6,408 bases of DNA from Clostridia bacterium. Lineage in GTDB: Bacteria; Bacillota_A; Clostridia; Christensenellales; Borkfalkiaceae. The position numbers and the translations under genes were made by a program. Each line of letters begins with the position of its first letter. Positions within the stretch are counted from its first letter, which is position 1. The notes below the pieces were generated by a model. That model was not told the origin of the DNA. It did no database searches and saw only the letters and a program-made list of their open reading frames with translations. The stretch is taken from NCBI GenBank assembly GCA_017621955.1, contig JAGASB010000325.1, forward strand, positions 1 through 6,408. Direction: 5' to 3'. Of this stretch, positions 6,241-6,408 are shown piece by piece.

Positions 6241-6274
6241 ATACAACCACGCTAAGTTTTTAGCGTGGTTGTAT
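6241..6274 (-). terminator. Strong hairpin, probable terminator of an upstream minus-strand gene
   Basis: ATACAACCACGCTA (6241-6254) is the exact reverse complement of TAGCGTGGTTGTAT (6261-6274). One more A-T pair (6255/6260) gives a 15-bp stem with a 4-base loop. On the minus strand the hairpin is followed by a T-rich run (8 T in the next 12 bases), while the plus-strand side is A-rich. Termination of minus-strand transcription entering from the right is therefore more likely. The T run is interrupted by G and A, so it is not a perfect intrinsic terminator. It lies upstream of the his promoter and would insulate the operon from read-through. Confidence 0.6.
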
Positions 6275-6277
6275 AAA

Positions 6278-6408
6278 CTAACAATTCCCTAAACAAAAAC
6301 CTTGTGCCGTAAATTGCAACATATAGACATCGTATGTTTTACTCCCTTCAAATAAAATCTCCGTCAATATCTTATGCTTTTCATTTTTTGTTATTATAAT
6401 TTTAATAC
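6278..6408 (-). CDS. Possible C-terminal end of an unrecognised upstream gene (partial)
   Basis: On the minus strand one frame is open from the right edge for 43 codons and ends in TAG at 6280-6278. The last residues read TEILFEGSKTYDVYMLQFTA and then QGFCLGNC. I do not recognise the family. In favour of a real gene end, the stop lies three bases before the strong hairpin at 6241-6274, the usual gene-terminator arrangement, and the orientation agrees with the his operon. Against it, an open stretch this short can arise by chance. If it is not coding, 6275-6408 holds nothing else I can support. Confidence 0.35.
   Translation of the reverse strand, partial: IKIIITKNEKHKILTEILFEGSKTYDVYMLQFTAQGFCLGNC

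Noticed and set aside
6334..6398. Short plus-strand frame of about 21 codons starting with ATG near the right edge
   Set aside because: It is very short, has no ribosome site and resembles nothing known. The minus-strand frame over the same bases is longer and better placed.
6114..6408. T-box riboswitch or histidine leader peptide upstream of the operon
   Set aside because: No specifier/antiterminator architecture or His-codon run is seen, and the promoter lies too close to the first gene.
1..6408. CRISPR array, tRNA, rRNA, insertion sequence or attachment site
   Set aside because: Reading both strands gave no spaced direct repeats, no cloverleaf-like segment, and no transposase or terminal repeats.

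Overview
The window holds most of a compact histidine-biosynthesis operon, read entirely on the minus strand (right to left). In transcription order it contains a small TrpR-family regulator, hisZ, hisG, hisD, hisC, hisB, hisH and hisA, with hisA cut by the left edge. Low-to-moderate GC (roughly 40% by eye), the short HisG that needs HisZ, strong AGGAGG-type ribosome sites and a YerC/HisR-type regulator all suggest a Firmicutes/Clostridia-like bacterium. The species cannot be named from this sequence.

Layout, right to left. From 6278 to 6408 there is an open minus-strand frame that may be the 3' end of an unknown upstream gene. It is followed directly by a strong hairpin (6241-6274) that probably insulates the operon. 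From 6171 to 6230 lies a very AT-rich stretch (6 G/C in 60 bases). Next is a textbook sigma-A promoter (-35 TTGACT, 17-base spacer, -10 TAAAAT; 6144-6172). A 30-bp inverted repeat (6138-6167) fills its spacer and overlaps both boxes. The regulator gene starts only about 23 nt after the expected transcription start. Seven biosynthetic genes follow, with junctions between an 8-nt overlap and a 14-nt gap. No internal promoter or terminator was seen.

How the genes work together. HisG with HisZ condenses ATP and PRPP to open the pathway. HisA isomerises ProFAR to PRFAR. HisH supplies ammonia to HisF, which is not in the window and is probably just beyond the left edge. HisB dehydrates imidazole glycerol phosphate, HisC transaminates the product, and HisD carries out the final two oxidations to L-histidine. 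hisI/hisE (steps 2-3), hisF and a histidinol-phosphate phosphatase are not visible here. The order D-C-B-H-A matches the enterobacterial operon, while hisZ-hisG at the head is a Firmicutes-type trait.

The most interesting part is the control region. The operon's first gene is a TrpR-family DNA-binding protein, and a long palindrome sits inside the promoter. The leader is too short for a T-box or attenuator. This points to autoregulated transcriptional repression of the operon by its first product. The enzymes themselves look ordinary and intact.
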